36,890 nt of DNA from an uncultured Bacillota bacterium. GTDB lineage: Bacteria > Bacillota_I > Bacilli_A > RF39 > UBA660. The DNA is taken from assembly GCA_946407495.1 (NCBI GenBank), contig CAMJOB010000009.1, positions 1-36,890 on the forward strand. Direction: 5' to 3'. Position 1 is the first letter of the stretch. Every line of letters starts with the position of its first letter. The translations under genes were made by a program, and so were the position numbers. Shown piece after piece: positions 15,348 through 25,276 of the stretch. The notes under the pieces were generated by a model. The model had not been told where the DNA came from. It did not search any database and saw only the letters and a program-made list of their open reading frames with translations.

Positions 15348-18300
15348 GATATCCCTCCTCACTTATTCTTAATAACTTGGCATTACGAAGGAATAATCCT
15401 AAAGCTCCTAGAATAGCTACTAAGATTCCTCCGAAGATATATAATGCATTTATATTACCTAATACTTCTTCAAAGATAGATTCTTTCATATAGTATTCTA
15501 CTAAAGTATTTGATGTATAGATTTTATTGTTTTCAGTTACAACTTCATCCATATCATCACCTAAGATACTATTAACATCAACTACATCATAATCATCTCT
15601 TACTGGGTTATAGTAAGTAATATATTCTTTAGTAATACTTCCTGTATTATTAGAACCATTCTTTCTAATATACTCTTTTGTCTCTTCATCTCTCATGACA
15701 TATCTACCATTGTCATTTACATCGATTGGAGTTTCTTTTAGCATCTTTTCTAACTCTAATGCTTCATTGTAACTATTACCTTTATTTGAACCAATTAGAG
15801 GTTCTGTTACTTTAAAGTGATCTCTGAAGTATTCTAATATTGATATATCTTCATTTGCTTTTTCTTGTTCTATTTCTTTACCTGTGCGGTAATCAAATAC
15901 TACAACTTTACCTGTCTTATACATTAATACTACAGCACTTGTTTGTGAACTTAAGTTATTAGTCATATATAAGACTTCTTTATTACTAAAGTTTCCTGGT
16001 CTACTTATTGGAGTTTTAAGATCATAGATAGTTCCATCTACTCCAAGAACTGAAACATATTCTTTTTCAGCATATTCATCTACTATTATGGAGTTGTGAT
16101 AACTATCTAATTCACTATCTACAATTTGAATAGTATTATTTTTTACAAATAATTGATTATCATAAATTATCTCTCCTTCACTCTTATGAATGATTGAGTA
16201 ATTATAATATGTATCAATATTCGTATCATTATATTCAAATCTATATAATGGACTAGTATCAACTACTCTAGTAGTGAAATCAAATGAATCTTCTACAAAT
16301 TCTTCTTTATCTATATCATATACTTTTAAGTTTTCAGTTAAAGCATAATTCTTATAGATATGAATGAATTTATCTTTAGGAGCTGAAATATTACCTTTTA
16401 ATTTACCATTATAGATATAAGCATATTTCTTTTTGTATGTGCTTGCTACTTGTCTATATTGTGTTTCTTTAACTTGATATTTCTTTGTATTTCTACCATC
16501 ACTTACAACTATTTCAATCTCACTTCTATAATCAGCACCGATTGTATAAGTTCTTTGTGTGATGTTTTCATCAACTACTTTAGTTCCTCCATTTAGTACT
16601 TCGAAGTATGTATATCCATCTGCTTCACTAAATTCTAGATTTAGAGTATTTACTCCAGATGAGTAAATATTTAAATCTGGTAATACATGATCTGCAGGTG
16701 CATCCATTAATCTTCTAGTACTAAAGTTAACTACTGTTTCTGGTCTTAATAATTTCTTTTGTTCTGGTCTTACTGTACTTCCAGAATTTCTCTTAACTAA
16801 TGGGAAGTATCCACTTGATAATACTGAGAAATCCCATTTATTAGTTTCAAATGATTGTCTATCTGTATCTAGACAGATATTTGTATAGAAACTTTGAGTT
16901 GCTAAAATAGTTTGATCTATGAAGTATTGAGTAGCAATATTCGTTAAGTTTAATGAACTTACATAAATACCATTTAATCTATTATTTTTATAGATACGGA
17001 ATGTTGTTAATTGAGTTGTTGGATATAGTCTTGTATCTTGGCCATTTACTGCACCTATATATGGGTTTGATGTTGTTACTGTATTTACATCAGCAACTAT
17101 TACGATATTGTAATACATCTTAGGTGTAACTTGTGAACCAGATACTGTTGCTCCAACAAATCCTCCAGCATAGTTATTAGCTAGAACTTTTGTATTTAGA
17201 ATCATGATATCTCTTGCAATACATGAATAGTTATTATCAGATGCATGAACATTATTTAGGAATCCAAATGCTCCTCCAGCATAATTTCCTGTTGCTGTTA
17301 TATTTGCATTTACAACTACACGATATACTCTTGAGTTAGCAGCATCACCTAAAATACCACCTACATAATTTCTACCATTAATTATTACATTATTAACATA
17401 TGAATATTGTACGTTAGTTGTACTATAACATCTTCCAGCAATACCACCAGTGTAGTCACCAGCATTTGTGATAGTTGTATCAACAACACCTATATCTAAG
17501 TGTTGGTAACCACTTTCAATAAATCCAAATGCTCCACCTACTCTTTGTTTACCGGTATTAGTTTGATTAATAATACAATTTAATACCATTGATTGATCAC
17601 ATCGCCAGCATCTACCAAAGATACCACCAACATAGTTGGCATTAGCATTAATTGTTACGTTTTGAACAATGTTTCCATATTCATAATAGAATCTTGATCT
17701 TCCTGCGATACCACCAACGTACTCTCCTCCACCAGTAGAAGTTATTGTTGAGTCATATATTTCTGAGTAAGCAGCTCCACCATATCCGAATAGACCACCT
17801 ACATCATGTTTTCCAGTTACATTCATATGTCTTCCGATGAATCTGAAACAGTTTGTACCATCTCTAGCATCTCCTTGTCCCATAATTCCACCGGCATATC
17901 TACCAGTACTTGTAATTGTTGAATACTCAGCAGTTATATCGTTTGTTGGATTTGTATAAGAGTATGCAATTAATCCTCCAACATAATCTGCACCACTCGA
18001 TGTATTATGTGAAAGTTTAACATTCTTAAAGTTTTGTCCTCTATGTCTTGAGATAGGAGCTATATAACTACCTTTAGATATAGTAGTAATGTTATTAAAT
18101 TCACAATTATCTACATCGGCATAGTTCATATAAATTACACTTATTGAACTTACATTTTGAGTTGACTCTAAGTCAATATTTTCAAATATTACATTTGTAA
18201 GTGATGTAGTTACTTCTCTTATTAATGATGTCTTAGCAGCTGTGATACCAGTCTTACGATAATTCATTATCTTATATTGTGTACCATCTTGTTTTAAGAC

Positions 18301-21300
18301 ACCTTCAAGTCTTGAGAAGATAACACCGATTCTTACATTTACTTTATCAGTAAAATCTATATCTCCAGTTAAACGATAGTTTTCTGGAACTGTTGTACTG
18401 ATATGTGTCCAATCATCATACTTAGATAAGAATTTGAAGAATTGTAAGTCTATTCTTATACACTTATCATAAGGCTCTAATTTAGTTGAACTTGCATTTG
18501 TCTTAAAGTTAACTTTCGTTAAGGCATAACTATCGAAATAGTTATCTGGGGTTACTACCATATCTGCAATTGTAGTTCCATCATCTACTTGATTTACGAA
18601 TCTTGCACTTGTAGTACTTAATCCATCAAATTCTACTGATTCAATAATATATTGATTTGGATTGTCAAATACTATATGCAACGTAGCACTATTTGGAGAT
18701 GCATCTTTTTGATAACTTAAGATATCGAATAATTCACTATCAAGTTTTACATCTCTTTGATTTAAGACTAATTCTCCAGTTTCTGGATTTTTAATCTTAG
18801 GAAGTTGCTTTCTATTAATTTCACTAAAGTCAAAACTTGATTCTTCAAATCCAATCAAATCGATATATGTATTCTCTTCTTGTAAATCTGTAGTTGATAA
18901 TAGAATTTCTGCTGAAGTTTCTCCAGTAACGAATCCATAGAATTTTTGTTTATCCCATGCATAGTTATTTTGAACTACAGCGAATACATTACCTGTTGTT
19001 CTGTGAATATTATTTGTTTCATCTGCTTTATATGATGAGTATACTGCACCGATTGATAAAGTATTAGAAACGTTATTATTATCTGATCTACCAACAATAC
19101 CACCAACATAATCAAGGTTAGTCATTATATCGACATAACTCCATACATTAGTTATTGTTCCTGAACTACGTCCAGCAATACCTCCAACATATACTGAATT
19201 ACATTTAATCTTTCCTACTGCGTAAGAATTTGATACTCCTCCATTTACTAATCTTCCGACTAATCCACCAACACCTAACGTTGAGATAGAATCTTCAATC
19301 TTAATATCAACATCTTGTGCAAATGAATTTTCAATAAATAAGTAATCTGAGTATCCGGCAAATGATCCTACATGTAGGTCATCTGCTTCTGTTGGAATAA
19401 TTGGATTAAATCCTGTAACAGAACTATTTCTAATAGTCGTATAAGATGCATATCCGATTAATCCACCAATACGGGTCGTTGCAAATACTTTTACATTGTT
19501 AACATGTACGTTATCAAATATAGAGTTATTATTTGTTTGATAAATAATTCCACCATAACTTGTACTATTTGTCTTTTTATAATTTGTGAAAGTAATATTT
19601 TTAATAGTACCACCTGATACTCTTGAGAATAAGGCGTTACCACTATTGATTGTAATATTACTAATTGTATGTCCACGTCCATCTAGTTTAGCTTTAAAAT
19701 CACCATTTACTATGTAATTAGTCATTGATGTATTTAAGAAATCTATATCAGTCATTAAAGCATAGTTTTGAGCTGGGTTTTCAACAACCTTTTTCCAATC
19801 TTCTTTAGATCTAATTGGATAATATAAATCTACATTGATTGCTCTTTCATTTTTTTCATACATTCTTTCATAATTATTACCATAGGCTGGTTTTAACACT
19901 AATGTATCTAGATAGTAAATTGATTTATAAGTTCTTGGATTTAGTAATTCAACTGTTAAATCTGTTTTTCCATATAAATCTTTTTGTTCTAGGATATTTA
20001 CTGTTCCAATATCTGTGATTGTGACACTTTCAATATGTTCTGCAGATGGGTTATTAATATGAAGTTTAACTATTGCGCTATCTCCATTATTAACTACCTC
20101 TTCTACTGATGTAACATCAACAAGGTCTCCATCTGTAATCTTTGGTAATTCAATCCATTCTTGTCTTGGCATACATTCATTTAATTTTACTTGTGGGAAG
20201 TATCCCAAATCAACGAATGAATCAACTTCAAATCCATCATAGATATTAATAATATCATTTTGGAAGTTTTTGTCATATAGTGCCAACTTGGAAATTTTAG
20301 CACTGACAGTACCACCGTATGTTTTATCTGATGAATAATATACTTTATCGTAACGAAGTCCATTCTTATAACCAATATTTGGATCTTGAGTTAGGATATT
20401 TGTATTTGTTCTATTTGGTAATTCAACAGAATATGAGTTACCAAAGTAACCAGACTCATGATGACCAATAATATTACCTACGGCGCTTTCTCTTTCACCA
20501 GTACCATAGCTGTTACTCTTTTCTACAGTTACTAATGAATAAACAGCTTCAATTCTTGAGTTATATTCTGCATAACCAACCATACTACCAACATCTTTAC
20601 GTGTTCTTGTATCGACGTTTTGGAAGTATGCATATAGGTTTTCACCATAAACATAACCATTTCTTAATACTCCTGAATTGTACCAACATACATATCCTCC
20701 ACCGGCTTTAAGTGACATTGGTGCTTCAGCATTAATTACAAAATTTTTAATTTGACCATAGTTTTGTCTTACAATTAAGCCCATAATGGTATTACCATTA
20801 TTATTTGCTTCTTTAATATTTACAACCATGTTATCTATTGTTCCATAGAAGTATCTAGCAAAACCATAATATTCATTAACACTGGTTGTATTATCTAAGT
20901 AATAATCCATTACTATATTTTTAAATAAAGAACCTGCTCTAGGGTATTCAAATAATCTTGTTGAAGAACCTGCTAAATTACGTTTTATTGTATGTCCTTG
21001 GAAATCTATTTCACCATAGAAATATGAACCATAATAAGAATTGTAATTTGTAAAGTCTAGGTCTTCTAGAACTATATATTTACCATTTGTATGGATAGCC
21101 ATTAATTCTTTAGCTGTTGTAATTGCACGTATTTCATTTTCAGTAGTAAATGTTACTTCTGCTAAATCATAGAAACGTTCACGTACTTTTACTGATACCT
21201 TAACTGTGTAATAAACGTTTTTATCGAATCTATATGATTTTTGAATGTCTTCCATAGATAAAGCAGTTAAATCATATCTATGTGTTTCAACTAAAGTCTC

Positions 21301-24300
21301 TTTACGATAAATTCTTACGTACCAATCTTTATTAACTAATTCATCTCTTAGATCGTACATATTAATTTTAAATTTACCTACAAATTGATCATCTTCGTTA
21401 TAGTTTTCAAATCCAATATAGTTTGAACGATTGCTATAAGAGATACAACCTCTGTGTCCTGAGATATATGAAGAACCTCCGGCACCTGTAGTACCATGTC
21501 CGTTAGCTCCTCCGTAGTAGCCTCCGCCACCACCGCCACCCCATCCACTTGTGATGGATTGGATAGCGTATCCAAACTGTCCACGTCTATCATTTCCACT
21601 TAAACCTGTTCCACCTGATACCTGAGTTCCACCACAAGTAGTATATTGAGTAGTTTGATATGTTGTATTTGATGTAGGACCATTTAATCCAATTAATCCT
21701 CCACCAGATCCAGCTTGGGTAGATGAAGCAGATACTGCTCCTCCTCCACCAGCAGCTACCATGATACGTGATTTTAGTGATTCCAAATTATTCCAATTAC
21801 CATTTGTTAAACGGAAGTCTGTTCCACCTCCACCACCGAATGATCGTCCTCCTCCGTTATTTCCGGAAGCTCCTCCACCATTCCATGATGCAGTATTAGT
21901 AATTGTCCAATTTGCATGTCCTTTTTCTCCGACATATACATATATTTTTTTATTCTTATCTAATAATAATCTACCTGAAGTATAGGCTCCTTTTCCACCA
22001 ATATATGGACTATATGTTCCACCTTGAGCACCCCAGGCTTCAAATTTATAGTAACCAAATTCTGGTGCGGTAAATTCTTGAACTCCACCGGTATATGAGA
22101 ATGTAGTTACTGTTCCACTATTCTCATTTGTAATCTTTGCATATCCATTACCAGTATTACCAACCATTATTCCTGTTCCATCATGTGTTGGCATTTCATG
22201 ATCTCCATCAATCATTTCTGTGTTGATGAATCTTAATCCAGATTCATGATATGAAAGTATTAATTCAGAATCTGTATTATCTAATGTTGTATCATCTACA
22301 ATCATTATTTGAATATCTTTGAAATCTACTATTGTTTTTAAGTTCATGTTTGCAGTTTCAACAACGTTGAATCCAACATAGACATTGTATTGATAGAATG
22401 AGAATTCATAATCTTGGAATTCATCTGTTAAATTTTGAATTCTAAAGTTTTGGTTATTACCATTTCCAATTCCAATATAGGCAGGTGCCTTATTTGGACT
22501 ATCTGGACTATATCTTGCTTTAAATGAAACTACTATTGTGTGTAAGTATGATTCTGGAGTGTAATATGAATGGTTAACATATCCATTCTTTGCTCCAAAG
22601 GTAACCATATTATTACTTAAATCATATTGTTTATATGGAGTATTACCTTCTTTACGAATACGATCGTAATCTCTAATATTGAATAAGTTCTTTCCATTTA
22701 TTTTTCTTGTTAAGCCTGTTAATTCAATATCTGCTTTTACACCTTCTGTAGTATTAATTACTTTTTCTAATAAATGATAATCACTTTGGAATGTTTGGTT
22801 TGTATAACCAATGTTATATTCCTCTACATAGTATGTAAATGTATAATCTTTATTTGGATTTAAATGGTCATATGTTAATTGAACATAATCACCATTAATT
22901 GCTAGATATTCTTTTCCTACTAGTCTGCCACCTTCATCACGAACTTCTAGTAACGCTCTTGGTGACTCGATTGCACCATCGATATCTACTATTCTTACAT
23001 CGAAGTCAATAAATGTTCCTGTTACGAATTCATTTCTTAATTGTACTTCTGCTTTTCTCTTATAAGTTTTAAAGTTTTTGAAAGAACATAATACATTGAT
23101 TGATTCTCTTACAGTACCTTGCTTAACTACTGCTGCATAATCAATATTATAAGTAGTTACTGATTGTAGATTACTTAAACGTATTAAGAAATCTTCTCCT
23201 AGACGAAGATTATCTAATTCATCATCTTTATATGTATGTGCATATAGAAGAACTCCTTGTTCATCTGTTACTGATACACTGAAGCTATCTAGTAATTCCA
23301 TAAGTATTGGACTTACATTGGCAATATCAATTCTTGATGAGATAGTTGCTCTATCACTTTCTAATTCTGTAGTAGATGCAACTACACGGTAGAATCCTAA
23401 TGAGTTTAATGGAGAAGTAGTAAACTTACCTTCACCCATAACTTGATCTACTTGTTTTCCCTTTCCATCTTCTACATCATATGTACCTAATACTTGAATA
23501 GTATATGTAGTATTTGGATTTAAATCTCTTAAAGTAATTGTATTAGTTTCTTTAGTATTATCTAAGTTTTGCTCTTTTATAATATTATTCATATTATCAA
23601 ATACGATAAATTTATAATGAGCAATATTTACTTCATCAACATTCTTTAAAATGATTTGAGTAACTACTTGATTAACTTGTGAAGAAACTATTTTAACAGC
23701 TGCAGTTGGTTTATTTTTACTAGTTCTACTGCTACCTGTATTATTTCTTATTTTAATTTTATTTCCATAGGCATCTAGGAATTGAATATCATAATTATAT
23801 GATGTATTTGCCTCTAATTTTGCAGGAGATGTATAAGTAACTTGTCTACCTATTAACATTTCTTGTAGTAATCCTGTAGAAATAGAATATTGTTCATCAC
23901 CTATATTAATTACTGCTTTATTAACACCTTTTGTTGTTTCACTTTTTATATCTGAAGTTATTCCTAAATTTAATAATTCTATTTTATTTGGATATACTTC
24001 TCCATTTTCAAAAGTTAAATCAATCGGATCTAGATTATCAACACCTAAGGTGCGAATTTCTTGTTCAAAGAAAGTCTTCTCCATTTTCTTACTTTCTTCA
24101 TTATAGTATTTATAAGTACCTACAATTTTGAAGTTTTGATTTGGAACAAGTCCAACTACTTCAATAGCACCACCAGATACAAATGTCTTTCTTAAATATA
24201 CTTTATCATTTACATAGAATTGGAAGTTAATTCCACCTACAATAACTCTTGATGGATCTGAAATACTTAATGATGCTTTTGCTGAATAAACATTTGCTGT

Positions 24301-25125
24301 GAAACTAGTTACTTTTACTTTAGGAGCAATATATTTAGTTTCTTTTGGTTCATCATTTTTAATTATTATTATATAATCTTCTTTTTCTGGTTCTTCTTCA
24401 ATTATTTGTTCCTCTTTTGGAGGAGCTTCATATTTACCTAATTTAGTAAGAACTCTTTCATATGTATATTTATAATCACCAAATATAATAATATCACTTA
24501 GATTTATTCCATCTATGATGTTATAAACCATCTTACCTTTTTTACTATAAGAATAATAATTAAAATAATCTTCTTGAAAATTAATAACACTGTTTTCTGG
24601 TACTTCTTTTAATCCACTATTTGTATTTATAGTTAAAGGCAATAAATTTATATAAGTACCATTTGCTAATTGTAATAAAATATAGTTTTCATAATCAGCT
24701 TGTTCATAATCTCCGAAGTTATATAATTTACCACCAGTTACAGTAAAGTTTTCATAAGTATCAAATAACTCGAATTTATTATTAATAAGAACTGATTTTG
24801 TATCTAAGTTAACTACTCCTAAACCATTATTAATATACATTGGATATACTGTATTAACTTCAGTCTTTTTTTCTTCACCGACATAAACTTTATCTAAGTT
24901 TGTATAAAAAGTATCATTAGAACTAATTTTATTTAAGTTAACATTACCTGTTTTAGCAACTTTATTTTCATTAAGCAGAACCTCATCCATGTCTTCTCCA
25001 CTAACAAAGAAACCATCCCTTGCGATAAGTGATGCTTCATTGAATCTTGTTAAATAGAATAAAATTCCACTAAAAAGAACTAGTGCGATAAATGCAAAAA
25101 CATAATATGATTTTTTCATTAGCAT
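15331..25125 (-). CDS. Giant surface protein, copy 1: double membrane anchor, glycine-rich domain, three beta-helix blocks
   Basis: About 3,264 residues from the ATG at 25125, 8 bases after AGGAG; an in-frame GTG at 25128 is 5 bases away. Order with rough residues: N-in transmembrane anchor 7-25; conserved domain 30-235; acidic linker 236-268; Fn3-like repeats 270-800; jelly-roll-like segment beginning GKNLFNIRDYD 813-940; INTEMIDG...GNGYAKIT strip 968-996; glycine-rich domain 1007-1228. GLUG-like beta-helix block 1 is 1330-1650, block 2 about 1776-2110 and block 3 about 2240-2715. In block 3, YVGGIAG-type turns recur every 28-30 residues. A conserved C-terminal domain (2790-3215) and a second helix (IFGGILVAILGALGLFL, about 3230-3248) with basic tail RNAKLLR follow. 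The DIDF...GRGHTISNI block openings resemble Zmp/M26 protease N-termini, but no HExxH is present. Probably an adhesin or display scaffold; ligand unknown. Its own promoter lies at 25158-25186. Confidence 0.93.
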   Translation of the reverse strand: MLMKKSYYVFAFIALVLFSGILFYLTRFNEASLIARDGFFVSGEDMDEVLLNENKVAKTGNVNLNKISSNDTFYTNLDKVYVGEEKKTEVNTVYPMYINNGLGVVNLDTKSVLINNKFELFDTYENFTVTGGKLYNFGDYEQADYENYILLQLANGTYINLLPLTINTNSGLKEVPENSVINFQEDYFNYYSYSKKGKMVYNIIDGINLSDIIIFGDYKYTYERVLTKLGKYEAPPKEEQIIEEEPEKEDYIIIIKNDEPKETKYIAPKVKVTSFTANVYSAKASLSISDPSRVIVGGINFQFYVNDKVYLRKTFVSGGAIEVVGLVPNQNFKIVGTYKYYNEESKKMEKTFFEQEIRTLGVDNLDPIDLTFENGEVYPNKIELLNLGITSDIKSETTKGVNKAVINIGDEQYSISTGLLQEMLIGRQVTYTSPAKLEANTSYNYDIQFLDAYGNKIKIRNNTGSSRTSKNKPTAAVKIVSSQVNQVVTQIILKNVDEVNIAHYKFIVFDNMNNIIKEQNLDNTKETNTITLRDLNPNTTYTIQVLGTYDVEDGKGKQVDQVMGEGKFTTSPLNSLGFYRVVASTTELESDRATISSRIDIANVSPILMELLDSFSVSVTDEQGVLLYAHTYKDDELDNLRLGEDFLIRLSNLQSVTTYNIDYAAVVKQGTVRESINVLCSFKNFKTYKRKAEVQLRNEFVTGTFIDFDVRIVDIDGAIESPRALLEVRDEGGRLVGKEYLAINGDYVQLTYDHLNPNKDYTFTYYVEEYNIGYTNQTFQSDYHLLEKVINTTEGVKADIELTGLTRKINGKNLFNIRDYDRIRKEGNTPYKQYDLSNNMVTFGAKNGYVNHSYYTPESYLHTIVVSFKARYSPDSPNKAPAYIGIGNGNNQNFRIQNLTDEFQDYEFSFYQYNVYVGFNVVETANMNLKTIVDFKDIQIMIVDDTTLDNTDSELILSYHESGLRFINTEMIDGDHEMPTHDGTGIMVGNTGNGYAKITNENSGTVTTFSYTGGVQEFTAPEFGYYKFEAWGAQGGTYSPYIGGKGAYTSGRLLLDKNKKIYVYVGEKGHANWTITNTASWNGGGASGNNGGGRSFGGGGGTDFRLTNGNWNNLESLKSRIMVAAGGGGAVSASSTQAGSGGGLIGLNGPTSNTTYQTTQYTTCGGTQVSGGTGLSGNDRRGQFGYAIQSITSGWGGGGGGGYYGGANGHGTTGAGGSSYISGHRGCISYSNRSNYIGFENYNEDDQFVGKFKINMYDLRDELVNKDWYVRIYRKETLVETHRYDLTALSMEDIQKSYRFDKNVYYTVKVSVKVRERFYDLAEVTFTTENEIRAITTAKELMAIHTNGKYIVLEDLDFTNYNSYYGSYFYGEIDFQGHTIKRNLAGSSTRLFEYPRAGSLFKNIVMDYYLDNTTSVNEYYGFARYFYGTIDNMVVNIKEANNNGNTIMGLIVRQNYGQIKNFVINAEAPMSLKAGGGYVCWYNSGVLRNGYVYGENLYAYFQNVDTRTRKDVGSMVGYAEYNSRIEAVYSLVTVEKSNSYGTGERESAVGNIIGHHESGYFGNSYSVELPNRTNTNILTQDPNIGYKNGLRYDKVYYSSDKTYGGTVSAKISKLALYDKNFQNDIINIYDGFEVDSFVDLGYFPQVKLNECMPRQEWIELPKITDGDLVDVTSVEEVVNNGDSAIVKLHINNPSAEHIESVTITDIGTVNILEQKDLYGKTDLTVELLNPRTYKSIYYLDTLVLKPAYGNNYERMYEKNERAINVDLYYPIRSKEDWKKVVENPAQNYALMTDIDFLNTSMTNYIVNGDFKAKLDGRGHTISNITINSGNALFSRVSGGTIKNITFTNYKKTNSTSYGGIIYQTNNNSIFDNVHVNNVKVFATTRIGGLIGYASYTTIRNSSVTGFNPIIPTEADDLHVGSFAGYSDYLFIENSFAQDVDIKIEDSISTLGVGGLVGRLVNGGVSNSYAVGKIKCNSVYVGGIAGRSSGTITNVWSYVDIMTNLDYVGGIVGRSDNNNVSNTLSIGAVYSSYKADETNNIHRTTGNVFAVVQNNYAWDKQKFYGFVTGETSAEILLSTTDLQEENTYIDLIGFEESSFDFSEINRKQLPKIKNPETGELVLNQRDVKLDSELFDILSYQKDASPNSATLHIVFDNPNQYIIESVEFDGLSTTSARFVNQVDDGTTIADMVVTPDNYFDSYALTKVNFKTNASSTKLEPYDKCIRIDLQFFKFLSKYDDWTHISTTVPENYRLTGDIDFTDKVNVRIGVIFSRLEGVLKQDGTQYKIMNYRKTGITAAKTSLIREVTTSLTNVIFENIDLESTQNVSSISVIYMNYADVDNCEFNNITTISKGSYIAPISRHRGQNFKNVKLSHNTSSGADYVGGLIAYSYTNPTNDITAEYSTITSTGRYAGGIMGQGDARDGTNCFRFIGRHMNVTGKHDVGGLFGYGGAAYSEIYDSTITSTGGGEYVGGIAGRSRFYYEYGNIVQNVTINANANYVGGIFGRCWRCDQSMVLNCIINQTNTGKQRVGGAFGFIESGYQHLDIGVVDTTITNAGDYTGGIAGRCYSTTNVQYSYVNNVIINGRNYVGGILGDAANSRVYRVVVNANITATGNYAGGAFGFLNNVHASDNNYSCIARDIMILNTKVLANNYAGGFVGATVSGSQVTPKMYYNIVIVADVNTVTTSNPYIGAVNGQDTRLYPTTQLTTFRIYKNNRLNGIYVSSLNLTNIATQYFIDQTILATQSFYTNICLDTDRQSFETNKWDFSVLSSGYFPLVKRNSGSTVRPEQKKLLRPETVVNFSTRRLMDAPADHVLPDLNIYSSGVNTLNLEFSEADGYTYFEVLNGGTKVVDENITQRTYTIGADYRSEIEIVVSDGRNTKKYQVKETQYRQVASTYKKKYAYIYNGKLKGNISAPKDKFIHIYKNYALTENLKVYDIDKEEFVEDSFDFTTRVVDTSPLYRFEYNDTNIDTYYNYSIIHKSEGEIIYDNQLFVKNNTIQIVDSELDSYHNSIIVDEYAEKEYVSVLGVDGTIYDLKTPISRPGNFSNKEVLYMTNNLSSQTSAVVLMYKTGKVVVFDYRTGKEIEQEKANEDISILEYFRDHFKVTEPLIGSNKGNSYNEALELEKMLKETPIDVNDNGRYVMRDEETKEYIRKNGSNNTGSITKEYITYYNPVRDDYDVVDVNSILGDDMDEVVTENNKIYTSNTLVEYYMKESIFEEVLGNINALYIFGGILVAILGALGLFLRNAKLLRISEEGYHGKEE
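21446..22110 (-). other. Segment encoding the glycine-rich (ALK-GRD-like) domain of giant copy 1
   Basis: About 220 residues with YYKFEAWGAQGG, KIYVYVGEKG, GGGGGTDFR, RIMVAAGGGG, GGGGGGGYYGG and GGSSYISGHRGC in order. This is the Pfam Gly_rich pattern, shared with the extracellular glycine-rich region of ALK/LTK receptors (ISAYGAAGG, LYILVGQQG, LLVAAGGGG, GGGGGGYRGG). In ALK, the polyglycine stretches pack as a bundle of left-handed helices. The GC content is visibly higher than the rest of the gene because of glycine codons. Two cysteines (TTCGG and RGCIS) could form a disulfide. Confidence 0.8.
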
Positions 25126-25157
25126 CACCCATTCTCCTACTTTTTTACCTTACTTTT

Positions 25158-25186
25158 ATTATACTAAAAAATACTAGTATTTTAAA
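25158..25186 (-). promoter_or_regulatory. Promoter of giant copy 1
   Basis: On the minus strand: TTTAAA (25186-25181), 17 bases, TATAAT (25163-25158). The same boxes and spacing occur before copy 2. The spacer here contains a perfect 16-base palindrome (AAAATACTAGTATTTT, 25168-25183) that copy 2 lacks. Confidence 0.7.
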
Positions 25187-25240
25187 TAAAAAATAGCGTT
25201 TTATCCTTATCTAATACAAAATAAATATTATTTGTTTAAT

Positions 25241-25276
25241 AAAAAAAAAGAGATTAATCTTTATTAATCTCTTTTT
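25241..25276 (-). terminator. Terminator of giant copy 2
   Basis: AAAAAGAGATTAAT/ATTAATCTCTTTTT stem (25245-25258 with 25263-25276) with a four-base loop. The U-tract comes from the A run at 25241-25249. It includes the stop codon of copy 2 and separates it from the promoter of copy 1. Confidence 0.85.

Noticed and set aside
15331-20000. CRISPR-like or short tandem DNA repeats suggested by recurring glycine-glycine turns
   Set aside because: The periodicity of 28-30 residues is at protein level with variable DNA; there are no direct repeats with unique spacers.
21761-21985. Plus-strand proline-rich ORF and other plus-strand ORFs opposite the giant genes
   Set aside because: These are antisense shadows of glycine-rich or threonine/asparagine-rich coding sequence; they lack ribosome sites and known domains.
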